Of a DNA stretch of 64,000 bases, positions 44,187-51,780 are shown in pieces (positions within the stretch are counted from its first letter, which is position 1; each line of letters opens with the position of its first letter). The notes below the pieces were generated by a model. That model was given only the letters and a program-made list of their open reading frames with translations. It was not told the DNA's origin and made no database searches. This DNA is from an uncultured Pelagibacteraceae bacterium (lineage in GTDB: Bacteria; Pseudomonadota; Alphaproteobacteria; Pelagibacterales; Pelagibacteraceae). The DNA is taken from contig CACMSB010000003.1 of assembly GCA_902616245.1 (NCBI GenBank), positions 1-64,000 on the forward strand, in the 5' to 3' direction. A program made the translations under genes and the position numbers.

Positions 44187-45124
44187 TAGATCTGACTAAC
44201 AAAATTTAAAATACTATTTTCTGAATTATTACAAGAGATATCTATTTTGCTACTCAAAGGAACTGAAAAAGTGTCTCCTTTTTCTAATTTTATATTTGAG
44301 TTTCCTATTACTATTTTCCAATTACCTTCTTGAGCAAAAAGAACGGTAGGCTTTATACATTCAATACCCTTAATTTCGCCAGATATAGAATTTAATGTTG
44401 TTAAATTAAATCCAGTATCTTGTTTGATTGAAGGTTCATAAGTTTTTTTATTAAATTTGTTTCCTAATACTTGATATAATTTAATACCATTAACTTCATC
44501 GCTAATATTGTTTTGTTTATTTCTATAAATATTTTTTTCTAATTCTTCTGGCAAATAATTATCAAATCTTTCTAATTCATCTTTAGTGATAGGCTCTATC
44601 ATCTTTCTACCGTTAGGCACTTCAACCTTTTTTAAATCTATTAACGAATTATCATCAAGCAATGCCATACCGGTCTCTTTTGCCTTTTTTAAAATTTCTG
44701 GAACCCATGTTATTATACCAGGATCATCTCCGCCTAATACAACAAACATCAAACTTTCTTTATCTCCAACATTTTCAAATGCTCTGAACATATTTGTAGG
44801 CATTGAAATTATATCGCCAGCTTCTAATATTGTTTCTTGTTTTCCATCAGCACCCCAATAAAATCTCCATTTACCTGAGTAAATTACAAATACTTCAGCC
44901 GTAGTATGACTGTGAAGACCAGATCCATTTTTTGGCATAGCACTCACTGCTCCTAAATTATACCCATGTAAAGACTGTATTTTTATTAGTTGTTTGGTGT
45001 CTTCAGCGACACCACGTCCAATAATTGTATAATTTTTTCTCTCTTTATGACCTTCTAATCTACCCTCTACAAAAGGAAGGCTACTCGGAACGAGCTCATT
45101 AAATTTTGCTAATCTATCAATCAT
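44186..45124 (-). CDS. Bicupin-domain protein
   Basis: 312 residues, two cupin domains. The first has NGSGLHSHTTAEVFVIYSGKWRFYWG with HxH and Glu of motif 1 and SMPTNMFRAFENVG of motif 2. The second (about 210-312) is degenerate: EGNWKIVIGNSNIKLEKGDTFSVPLSSKIDI lacks the histidines. Bicupins include dioxygenases (gentisate type) and isomerases. It heads the minus-strand cassette and is divergent from the tandem-SnoaL gene, with 41 bp between starts. Confidence 0.82.
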   Translation of the reverse strand: MIDRLAKFNELVPSSLPFVEGRLEGHKERKNYTIIGRGVAEDTKQLIKIQSLHGYNLGAVSAMPKNGSGLHSHTTAEVFVIYSGKWRFYWGADGKQETILEAGDIISMPTNMFRAFENVGDKESLMFVVLGGDDPGIITWVPEILKKAKETGMALLDDNSLIDLKKVEVPNGRKMIEPITKDELERFDNYLPEELEKNIYRNKQNNISDEVNGIKLYQVLGNKFNKKTYEPSIKQDTGFNLTTLNSISGEIKGIECIKPTVLFAQEGNWKIVIGNSNIKLEKGDTFSVPLSSKIDISCNNSENSILNFVSQI

Positions 45125-45165
45125 ATTCTTGTTATTTATCTCTATTTAAATATAAATTGCAATTT

Positions 45166-46254
45166 ATGCAAATAGAACAATTTGATACAGGTCTTAAAAT
45201 TAAGAAAAACATTGAAGATGTAGAAATTACACCTATCCAAAACTTAAATAATAAAAAATTTATTATTGAGAATTTTAGAAATATTTATGGATTAAAAAAG
45301 ATTAATCTTAAAAAAAATTTACTAAATATATTTGACAAAGATATCAAAGTTAATTGTTTTGAACCATTAAATGAATTTAATGGCATAGATAATTTTATAG
45401 AAAAATTTTGGAATCCTTTATTTGATGCATTTCCAGACATCGAAAGAAGAGAAAATATCATCCTTGGAGGCTCTTTTAGAGACAAAGTCCAAGTTGGTTC
45501 TTATTCTACTTTGTCAGGTTTCTTTTTAAAGCCTTGGTTAGGTATAAAACCAAATTTTAAAATGATTAATCTTAAATGTTGTGAAATTCATGAAATTAAA
45601 AATGAAAGAATTATTGAAAGTCATATCTTAATTGATGTGATGGATTTTTTAAGACAAGCTGACAAGTGGGTTATTAATCCATCAAGAGGATCCGAAGGAT
45701 CATGGCTACCTCCGTTTAATACAGATGGAGTAAATTTTTTTGAAGAAGACATGAGTAAATCTAAAAATTCATTACAACAGGCTTTGAGCATGAATAGAAG
45801 TTTAGATATTAAACCTGAGAAAGAAAATATTTCTAAAGATGAATTAAGACAAAGGTTAATAAACCATCCTCAAAAAGAGTTTTGGCATAAAGATATGATT
45901 TGGTACGGTCCTTGTGGAATTGGAACATCGAGGTCATTAGAAGGATTTGTAGATATGCATCAGCTACCTTTTAGAAAATCATTTTCTGAGAGAAATTATT
46001 GGGAATTAGGACATTATTGCGAAATTGGAGACGGAAAATTTTCTCTATGTGCTGGATGGCATAGTTTAAAGGCAAAGTATGGATCAAATGATTGGCTTGG
46101 ATATACAGCAGATAACCAAGACGTTGTTATGAGAGTAATGGACTTTTATCATCATGATGAAGGATTAATTAGAGAGAATTGGGTACCTATAGATGTAGTT
46201 CATATTTTAAAACAAATAGGTATTGATGTGTTTGAAAAAATTAAAAATACTTAG
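45166..46254 (+). CDS. Tandem SnoaL-like protein
   Basis: 362 residues from the ATG at 45166; a longer frame from 45106 would enter the divergent bicupin gene. Two SnoaL-like halves: the first ends RIIESHILIDVMDFLRQADKW, and the second has QLPFRKSFSERNYWELGHYCEIGDGKFSLCAGWHS, ending GLIRENWVPIDVVHILKQIG. The second half resembles predicted ester cyclases. Similar architecture to 43227 suggests two related enzymes acting on one substrate, possibly related to the MetE-like and bicupin proteins. Function unknown. Confidence 0.78.
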   Translation: MQIEQFDTGLKIKKNIEDVEITPIQNLNNKKFIIENFRNIYGLKKINLKKNLLNIFDKDIKVNCFEPLNEFNGIDNFIEKFWNPLFDAFPDIERRENIILGGSFRDKVQVGSYSTLSGFFLKPWLGIKPNFKMINLKCCEIHEIKNERIIESHILIDVMDFLRQADKWVINPSRGSEGSWLPPFNTDGVNFFEEDMSKSKNSLQQALSMNRSLDIKPEKENISKDELRQRLINHPQKEFWHKDMIWYGPCGIGTSRSLEGFVDMHQLPFRKSFSERNYWELGHYCEIGDGKFSLCAGWHSLKAKYGSNDWLGYTADNQDVVMRVMDFYHHDEGLIRENWVPIDVVHILKQIGIDVFEKIKNT

Positions 46255-46308
46255 ATTTAAATAAGTTTATAGTTTTTGAGTGTAATAGAAAAAAATAAAA
46301 TTATTTAT

Positions 46309-47595
46309 TTAGTTAGAGAAACCATACTTTCTAAGCCTCACATCACCAGTTCTAGCATGAGCCTCCATACCTTCATATCTAGAAATTCTAGCTGCTGCAG
46401 CACCAACTTCTTTGTTAGATTCTTTATTCATCTTTTGGTAAGTAACTGTTTTTATAAATTTTCCAACGTATAAGCCTCCAGTATATTTTCCTGCACCTTT
46501 TGTTGGTAGAATATGATTTGGTCCAGAGCATTTATCTCCATATGCAACTGTTGTTTCTTCACCTAAAAATAAAGAACCATAATTTTTAAGATTTTTTAAA
46601 TACCAGTCTAAGTTTTCAGCTTGAACCTCCAAATGTTCAGGTGCATATTCATCACTCACTTTCATCATTTCTTCTTTGGTATCACATATAATTACTTCTC
46701 CATAATCTCTCCATGCAGCATCAGCATTATTTCTATTATGTTCAGGTAGTTCTTGAATAATTTCTGGAACTCTTTTCATAACATAATCACATAAAGATTT
46801 ATCAGTAGTGTAAAGCCAAGCTGGAGAGTCAGGACCATGTTCAGCCTGTCCAACTAAATCATAAGCGATTATTTCTTTGTCAGCTGTATGATCTGCAATA
46901 ATGCCTATTTCGGTTGGTCCTGCAAATAAATCAATTCCAACTTTTCCAAATAAAATTCTTTTAGACTCTGCTACAAATTTATTTCCAGGTCCAACAATCA
47001 TATCTACTTCAGGATTACCAAAGCAACCATAAGCTAGAGCACCAATTGCTCCTATTCCACCTATATTCATAATTACATCTGCACCACATAGGTTAGCTGT
47101 ATAAATTATAATTGGGTTTGCACCATTTGAATCTTTTGGTGGACTTGTTGCAATTACATTCTTTACTCCTGCAACTTTTGCAGTTGTCACACTCATTATA
47201 GCAGAGGCGATATTATTGTATCTTCCACCAGGAACGTAACACCCAACAGTATTTACAGGTATTAATTTTTGTCCTGCTATTAAACCAGGTGATAATTCAA
47301 CTTCTGAGTCTTTTCCAAGATTTTCAAGCTGATGTTCTGCAAACTTCCTAACTCTTTCATGAGAAAACTGAATATCGTCTTTAATCTTTTGATCTAAAGT
47401 TTTATTTATTTCTTCAATTTTTTCTTTGCTAACAATTATATCACCTTCATAATTATCAAATTTTTTTAAAATATCTTTAACCCCTTGGTCCTTTGTTTTT
47501 TCTAAATCTTTTAAAATTGAACTTACTTTAGTTCTTGTTTCATCTTCACCTGTAAATGCAGTTTTTTCAGCTTTTTTTATATAAGTAATTGCCAT
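46309..47595 (-). CDS. hpsN: HpsN-like sulfopropanediol dehydrogenase (histidinol-dehydrogenase family)
   Basis: 428 residues, HisD fold. PVNTVGCYVPGGRY is the HisD signature, VGQAEHG and SGPNHILPT carry zinc-binding Gln/His, and GMEAHARTGD the C-terminal His. The KYTGGLYVGKFIKTVTYQ segment and YGEVIICDTKEE match HpsN (2,3-dihydroxypropane-1-sulfonate 3-dehydrogenase) better than histidine biosynthesis enzymes. HpsN oxidises (R)-DHPS to (R)-sulfolactate with NAD. Taurine and sulfonate genes downstream support it, although another HisD paralogue role is possible. Confidence 0.82.
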   Translation of the reverse strand: MAITYIKKAEKTAFTGEDETRTKVSSILKDLEKTKDQGVKDILKKFDNYEGDIIVSKEKIEEINKTLDQKIKDDIQFSHERVRKFAEHQLENLGKDSEVELSPGLIAGQKLIPVNTVGCYVPGGRYNNIASAIMSVTTAKVAGVKNVIATSPPKDSNGANPIIIYTANLCGADVIMNIGGIGAIGALAYGCFGNPEVDMIVGPGNKFVAESKRILFGKVGIDLFAGPTEIGIIADHTADKEIIAYDLVGQAEHGPDSPAWLYTTDKSLCDYVMKRVPEIIQELPEHNRNNADAAWRDYGEVIICDTKEEMMKVSDEYAPEHLEVQAENLDWYLKNLKNYGSLFLGEETTVAYGDKCSGPNHILPTKGAGKYTGGLYVGKFIKTVTYQKMNKESNKEVGAAAARISRYEGMEAHARTGDVRLRKYGFSN

Positions 47596-47651
47596 TATCT
47601 TTCCTATTTTATAAATGTTTAAATTATAAAAGATGTTTATTCAACAGAAGT

Positions 47652-48563
47652 TTAATCTAAAGCAACAACAGCAGCAGCTATTGAAGCAAGTCTTGCTGTC
47701 GCATCATCTGATCTACTTGTTATAACAACAGGCACTTTACCTCCAACAACTACACCTGCTGCACATGCTCCCATAAAATAAATCATCATTTTTACAAGCG
47801 CATTTCCCGTTTCGACATTTGGAACTAATAATACATCGGCTTCTCCAGCAACTATATTCTCAATTCCCTTAATTGAAGCAGATTTTTTTGAAATACTATT
47901 ATCAAATGCCAAAGGTCCAAAAATATCAGCATTAAAATTTTCCTTACTTGCCATTTCAGTTAATTCTTTAGCTTCAACCGAACTCTGTACACTATCAATA
48001 ACTTCTTCTGTTGCTGAAAGGATAGAAATCTTTGGTCTTGGAATATTAATTCTATGACTAAAATCTATAACATTTCTTAAAATATGCATTTTAGTTTTTA
48101 AGTTAGGAGAAACATTTAATGCTCCATCGGTTATGATTAATGGTTTATCATCTTTTTGTAATGTCATATGCCAAATATGACTTAGTCTTGTTTTTCCAAT
48201 TAATTTGTACTCTCTCTTAAGAACTTCTTTCATCAATATATCAGTATGAATATGTCCTTTTACAATAATTTTTACTTTATCTTCCGATGCAAGTTTTGTT
48301 GCAATACCTGCTGTATTATTTTCAACTGGCTCATTAATTATTTCAAAATTTGATATATCAAATTTAAGCTCATCTGCGCATTCTTGTATTTTTTGTTTAT
48401 CACCTATTAATATTGGGGTAATCAATTTTTCAGAGACAGCATCCATTACCGACATCATTGGTAGTTTTTTACCTGCATTTACAATGGCTGCTTTTACACC
48501 TCTTTTTTGATGGGCTATATTTAGTAGATTAACAGGGCATACTGTAGATTTATCAGATAACAT
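47652..48563 (-). CDS. pta: Phosphate acetyltransferase-like (Pta/Ptb family)
   Basis: 303 residues, phosphotransacetylase fold: MSVMDAVSEKLITPILIGDK, KGHIHTDILMKEVLKREYKLIGKTRLSHIWHM and ITDGALNVSPNLKTKMHI, with ISKKSASIKGIENIVAGEADVLLVPNVETGNALVKMM near the end. Ptb/short Pta proteins exchange acyl-CoA and acyl phosphate. In taurine and DHPS degradation Xsc yields acetyl phosphate, which a Pta must convert to acetyl-CoA. It lies 56 bp upstream of the HpsN-like gene in the same direction. Confidence 0.85.
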   Translation of the reverse strand: MLSDKSTVCPVNLLNIAHQKRGVKAAIVNAGKKLPMMSVMDAVSEKLITPILIGDKQKIQECADELKFDISNFEIINEPVENNTAGIATKLASEDKVKIIVKGHIHTDILMKEVLKREYKLIGKTRLSHIWHMTLQKDDKPLIITDGALNVSPNLKTKMHILRNVIDFSHRINIPRPKISILSATEEVIDSVQSSVEAKELTEMASKENFNADIFGPLAFDNSISKKSASIKGIENIVAGEADVLLVPNVETGNALVKMMIYFMGACAAGVVVGGKVPVVITSRSDDATARLASIAAAVVALD

Positions 48564-48647
48564 ATGAGTTTAAATATTTGTTATGGTTCTAAATATCAAT
48601 ATTTTTTATTACGTTCGATATAAAAATAGTTTAAAATTGAATAAACG

Positions 48648-49496
48648 ATGGAGATAGTTACAAAAATTGCACCTATAGCGTTAGCACTTATAATGTTAGG
48701 TCTAGGATTGGGTTTATCAACTAGAGATTTTTTAAGAGTTATAAATAATCCAAAAGATTTTACAGTCGGAATAATTTGTCAATTAATCCTTCTCCCAATC
48801 GTCGCTTATATTTTACTTTTAATATTAAGATTACCAGTTGAATTAGCTTTAGGATTAATGATTATTGCTGCTGCTCCTGGAGGGGTAACATCAAATGTCT
48901 TAACAAAATTTGCAAATGGAGATGTTGCATTATCTATTTCGTTAACAGCAGTAGGTAGTTTAATTAGTATTTTTTCTGTTCCATTTATTGTTTTTTCTTC
49001 AGCCAAATTATTAGGTGTAACTGATTTATCATCAGATATTACGATGACTGGGATTGCTCTTAAAATGGCACTAGTTGTAACTGTGCCAGTAATTCTTGGA
49101 ATGATAATTAGAAGATTCGCTGAAAACTTTATTTCGTCAAATATTAATATTGTAAATAGAATTACTGGTATTTTATTTATTGTTGTATTTGCAGCAATAT
49201 GGATTGAGGAAAGAGAAAATATAATATCGTACTTAGGTCAAGCGGGTTTAGCTGTTTTAATATTAAACGTAGTCATGATGACTTTGGCATTTTATATTGC
49301 AAAAGGTTTTGCAACTGGAATACCACAGAGAAAATGTATTTCTTTAGAATGTGGATTACAAAATGGAACTTTAGCTGTATTTGTAGCAACACAAATTTTC
49401 AATGATGTCGCTTACATGGTTCCCACAGCTGCTTACGCATTAATAATGTATATAACTGGATTTATATTTATATATATTCTTAAAAATTCTAATTAA
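48648..49496 (+). CDS. BASS-family (bile acid:sodium symporter-like) transporter
   Basis: 282 residues, about nine membrane helices. The central APGGVTSNVLTKFANGDVALSISLTAVGSL is the family motif, and CGLQNGTLAVFVATQIF is the second conserved crossover segment. BASS proteins move bile acids, pantoate, pyruvate, sulfonates or other organic anions with sodium. Surrounded by sulfonate genes, a sulfonate or sulfolactate route is conceivable. It is transcribed divergently from pta and overlaps the convergent regulator by 8 bp. Confidence 0.86.
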   Translation: MEIVTKIAPIALALIMLGLGLGLSTRDFLRVINNPKDFTVGIICQLILLPIVAYILLLILRLPVELALGLMIIAAAPGGVTSNVLTKFANGDVALSISLTAVGSLISIFSVPFIVFSSAKLLGVTDLSSDITMTGIALKMALVVTVPVILGMIIRRFAENFISSNINIVNRITGILFIVVFAAIWIEERENIISYLGQAGLAVLILNVVMMTLAFYIAKGFATGIPQRKCISLECGLQNGTLAVFVATQIFNDVAYMVPTAAYALIMYITGFIFIYILKNSN

Positions 49497-50451
49497 GATT
49501 TATTTGATTGTAGGTTCTTTTTATAAAAACATTTATTGATTTTAAATTTTCATCTTGAATTTTTGACATATCTTTAAAATTTTGTTTGCTGACATCAAAA
49601 TTTATCAATTTATTTTTGTCTAAAGAAATAAATTTATTTTTAATTAATTTTTTGATTTTTCTTACTACTGTTGGTCTTGGTATTCCTGTTATTTCAGAAA
49701 TAGACATTGCATTAATTCCTTTTATTTTGTTATTAATAATTTTATCTCTCCATTTATCTAAATAACTATCAACTCCTTTAAGTTGCCTTCCAATTTTTGA
49801 ATTATTATTCAAAATTATAGTTGCCAAAATAGTAAATATTTCCATATCACCAAAATAATTTTTCCACCTCAAACAGTAAGGGAATAAAAATTTATAAAAT
49901 TGATACCAGCAAAATGAGAAATTATTTTTTATTAAGTTATTAATTTCATTACTGGACATTTCATTTTTTATAACTTTTTCTTCTTTTAAAATTTGACTAA
50001 AAACAGACAAAAGTGTGCATATATTTTTTAATGTATCATTTGGCTGTGTTGAATTGTAAGCACTTCTATCTATTGTAATCTTCTTGCCCTTTTTTTTAAT
50101 TATTCCTTTTTTTTCCAGGGATATAACTTTTCTTCTGACACTCTCTTTTGGAATTTGAAGATCCTTTGATATTCTTATAAGGTTAATTTTCTCAATCTCT
50201 AATGTTTTATCATTATAAAAATTATTGAAAGTAATATTTAAATTATTTCGTCTGTAAAAATCAAACTGCTTACTAATCAAATAAATTAGAATTGTGTAAG
50301 TATCTATATCTTTGAACACTTTATAAGCACCGATTGTCCATTCAGACATAAGTTTTAAAAAAAAAGGACTTAAAATATCAAAATGATTTTTGAATATTTT
50401 ATCGATCAGTTCATCATCTAGTTCGGAATTTACACTTGGTAGCTGCTTCAT
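49489..50451 (-). CDS. DNA-binding protein with two tandem helical + winged-helix modules
   Basis: 320 residues, no recognised name. Two similar halves are visible. Each has a helical region with FxxL/FYKFL and YF/Y-I-TIL motifs (FLKLMSEWTIGAYKVFKDIDTYTILIYLI; KFLFPYCLRWKNYFGDMEIFTILATII), followed by a winged helix (NLIRISKDLQIPKESVRRKVISLEKKGII; NAMSISEITGIPRPTVVRKIKKLIKNKFI). It is basic and cytoplasmic. Direct repeats lie in front of its own start, which supports autoregulation. It may control the neighbouring sulfonate genes, an inference from position. Confidence 0.7.
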   Translation of the reverse strand: MKQLPSVNSELDDELIDKIFKNHFDILSPFFLKLMSEWTIGAYKVFKDIDTYTILIYLISKQFDFYRRNNLNITFNNFYNDKTLEIEKINLIRISKDLQIPKESVRRKVISLEKKGIIKKKGKKITIDRSAYNSTQPNDTLKNICTLLSVFSQILKEEKVIKNEMSSNEINNLIKNNFSFCWYQFYKFLFPYCLRWKNYFGDMEIFTILATIILNNNSKIGRQLKGVDSYLDKWRDKIINNKIKGINAMSISEITGIPRPTVVRKIKKLIKNKFISLDKNKLINFDVSKQNFKDMSKIQDENLKSINVFIKRTYNQINLN

Positions 50452-50461
50452 AATGTATCAA

Positions 50462-50508
50462 AACCCAATTTGAACAATTTTAAAAGTTGAGTCAACCCAT
50501 TTTGAACA
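50462..50508. promoter_or_regulatory. Direct-repeat operator candidate upstream of the regulator
   Basis: AACCCAATTTGAACA (50462-50476) and AACCCATTTTGAACA (50494-50508) match at 14 of 15 bases and are spaced 32 bp apart, about three helical turns, so both lie on the same DNA face. An inverted repeat GTTGAGTCAAC (50486-50496) sits between them. The first repeat starts 11 bp upstream of the regulator ATG. Confidence 0.6.
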
Positions 50509-50622
50509 GTTAAATTCTGTAAATTTTTTTTACTATATGATTAAATAATTTAATGAGCACTGAAAGCTTTAACAGAACATCTAATATTGAAATACCTGAA
50601 AAAAAAACGAAGAGTAATTCGA

Positions 50623-50760
50623 ATGTCCCCTCGTAAAGTAAATATAGATGTTCTAAAGAAACGAGTAATCACTGAAAAGAAAAAAGAGGCACTTCAGTCA
50701 AAAATAATAATACTTTCAGTCTGTTTATCTATTGGAATACTAGGTTATTTTGCAGGTTAA
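50623..50760 (+). CDS. 45-residue single-helix membrane protein
   Basis: MSPRKVNIDVLKKRVITEKKKEALQ... gives a strongly basic N-terminal half and a C-terminal membrane helix (IIILSVCLSIGILGYFAG) at the end. The charge pattern suggests cytoplasmic N-terminus and a tail anchor. No Shine-Dalgarno is visible, as is common here. The last 4 bp overlap the stop of the convergent dehydrogenase gene, the pattern seen with other convergent pairs. Function unknown. A 27-codon frame at 50553-50636 overlaps its start but lacks comparable features. Confidence 0.5.
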   Translation: MSPRKVNIDVLKKRVITEKKKEALQSKIIILSVCLSIGILGYFAG

Positions 50761-51767
50761 TTAGCTAATAGAATATCTAAATCCTTTTTAATATTTTTTG
50801 GAATTTTTATAGATTTTTCAGAGTTTGTTTTTGTTCTTAAAAACTTTTGCTCGCCAGGATAAAAGATTTTTTGTCCTTTTAGATTTGGTATTTTTTTTAT
50901 TCTATTAATATTTTTTTTTATCTCTTTTTTATAATCTTTAACAAATAGATTGTCTTTAAATGCTAAAAATAAGTGACCGATATTTTGTGGCCCAGAGAAA
51001 TCATCAAATGGGTCTTTTACTTTGCCACCATGATTACTTCCAACAAATACTCCAGTTAAAATATCTACCATCCAGGCTAATCCAGATCCTCTAAATCCAG
51101 CTATTGGAAGTTGTACCCCAGCAAGAGCTTCTTTTGCATTTGTAGTTGGTTTTCCAAATTTGTTTAAAGCAACGCCATATGGTATTTTTTTTCCTAACTT
51201 TTCTGCAATCCTAATTTTACCTCTATTAATCATTGACATTGATGTATCCAGTATAAATGGAACCTTACTATTTGTTTGAGTTCCAAAACATATTGGATTA
51301 GTTCCAAAGACTGATTTTTTTCCACCAAAAGGCGCAATAGCTGGAGGAGCATTTGTAAATGCGAATGTTATTAAATTTTTTTTAACTGCTTGCTCAACGT
51401 AATACCCTGATAGTCCATAATGTCCGCTGTTTTTTACAGCAACTAAACCAATCCCTGTTTTTTTTGCATTTTGTATAGTTTTTTTAATTGCTTCATCTGC
51501 TGCAACAAAACCTATAGAATTATCAGCATCAATTATTGATATAGATTTTGATATATTTTTTACAGTTATTTTAGGTCTAGGATTAATTACTTTTTTTGAG
51601 ATTCTCTCACAATACATTTTTAAACGAGACAATCCATGTGAAGGAGCACCTACAAGTTCCGCATTGATAATTGCATTTGCACAAATAATAGCATGATTTG
51701 TTTTCAACCCTCTTTTTATAAAAATTTTTTTAATAATAGATTTAATTTTTGTATTATTTACAGACAT
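50757..51767 (-). CDS. Ldh2-family malate/sulfolactate dehydrogenase, ComC-like
   Basis: 336 residues, the malate/L-lactate dehydrogenase type-2 family. GAPSHGLSRL, VAVKNSGHYGLSGYYVEQAV (catalytic His), NAPPAIAPFGG and FGTNPICFG are all present, and GFRGSGLAWMVDILTGVF closes the fold. Family members oxidise malate, ureidoglycolate, or (R)-sulfolactate (ComC). Between HpsN and TauABC, sulfolactate to sulfopyruvate is an attractive role. Lys-rich C-terminus. It lies 13 bp upstream of nothing else on this strand; tauC ends 14 bp before its start. Confidence 0.83.
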   Translation of the reverse strand: MSVNNTKIKSIIKKIFIKRGLKTNHAIICANAIINAELVGAPSHGLSRLKMYCERISKKVINPRPKITVKNISKSISIIDADNSIGFVAADEAIKKTIQNAKKTGIGLVAVKNSGHYGLSGYYVEQAVKKNLITFAFTNAPPAIAPFGGKKSVFGTNPICFGTQTNSKVPFILDTSMSMINRGKIRIAEKLGKKIPYGVALNKFGKPTTNAKEALAGVQLPIAGFRGSGLAWMVDILTGVFVGSNHGGKVKDPFDDFSGPQNIGHLFLAFKDNLFVKDYKKEIKKNINRIKKIPNLKGQKIFYPGEQKFLRTKTNSEKSIKIPKNIKKDLDILLAN

Positions 51768-51780
51768 TAATAGAATGAAA

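Noticed and set aside
46255..46308. Possible terminator between the tandem-SnoaL gene and the HpsN-like gene
   Set aside because: No inverted repeat of useful length in this 54 bp gap.
50553..50636. 27-codon frame (MSTESFNRTSNIEIP...) upstream of the 45-residue membrane protein
   Set aside because: It has no membrane segment, family likeness or ribosome site, and overlaps the better candidate. I kept only the 45-residue frame.
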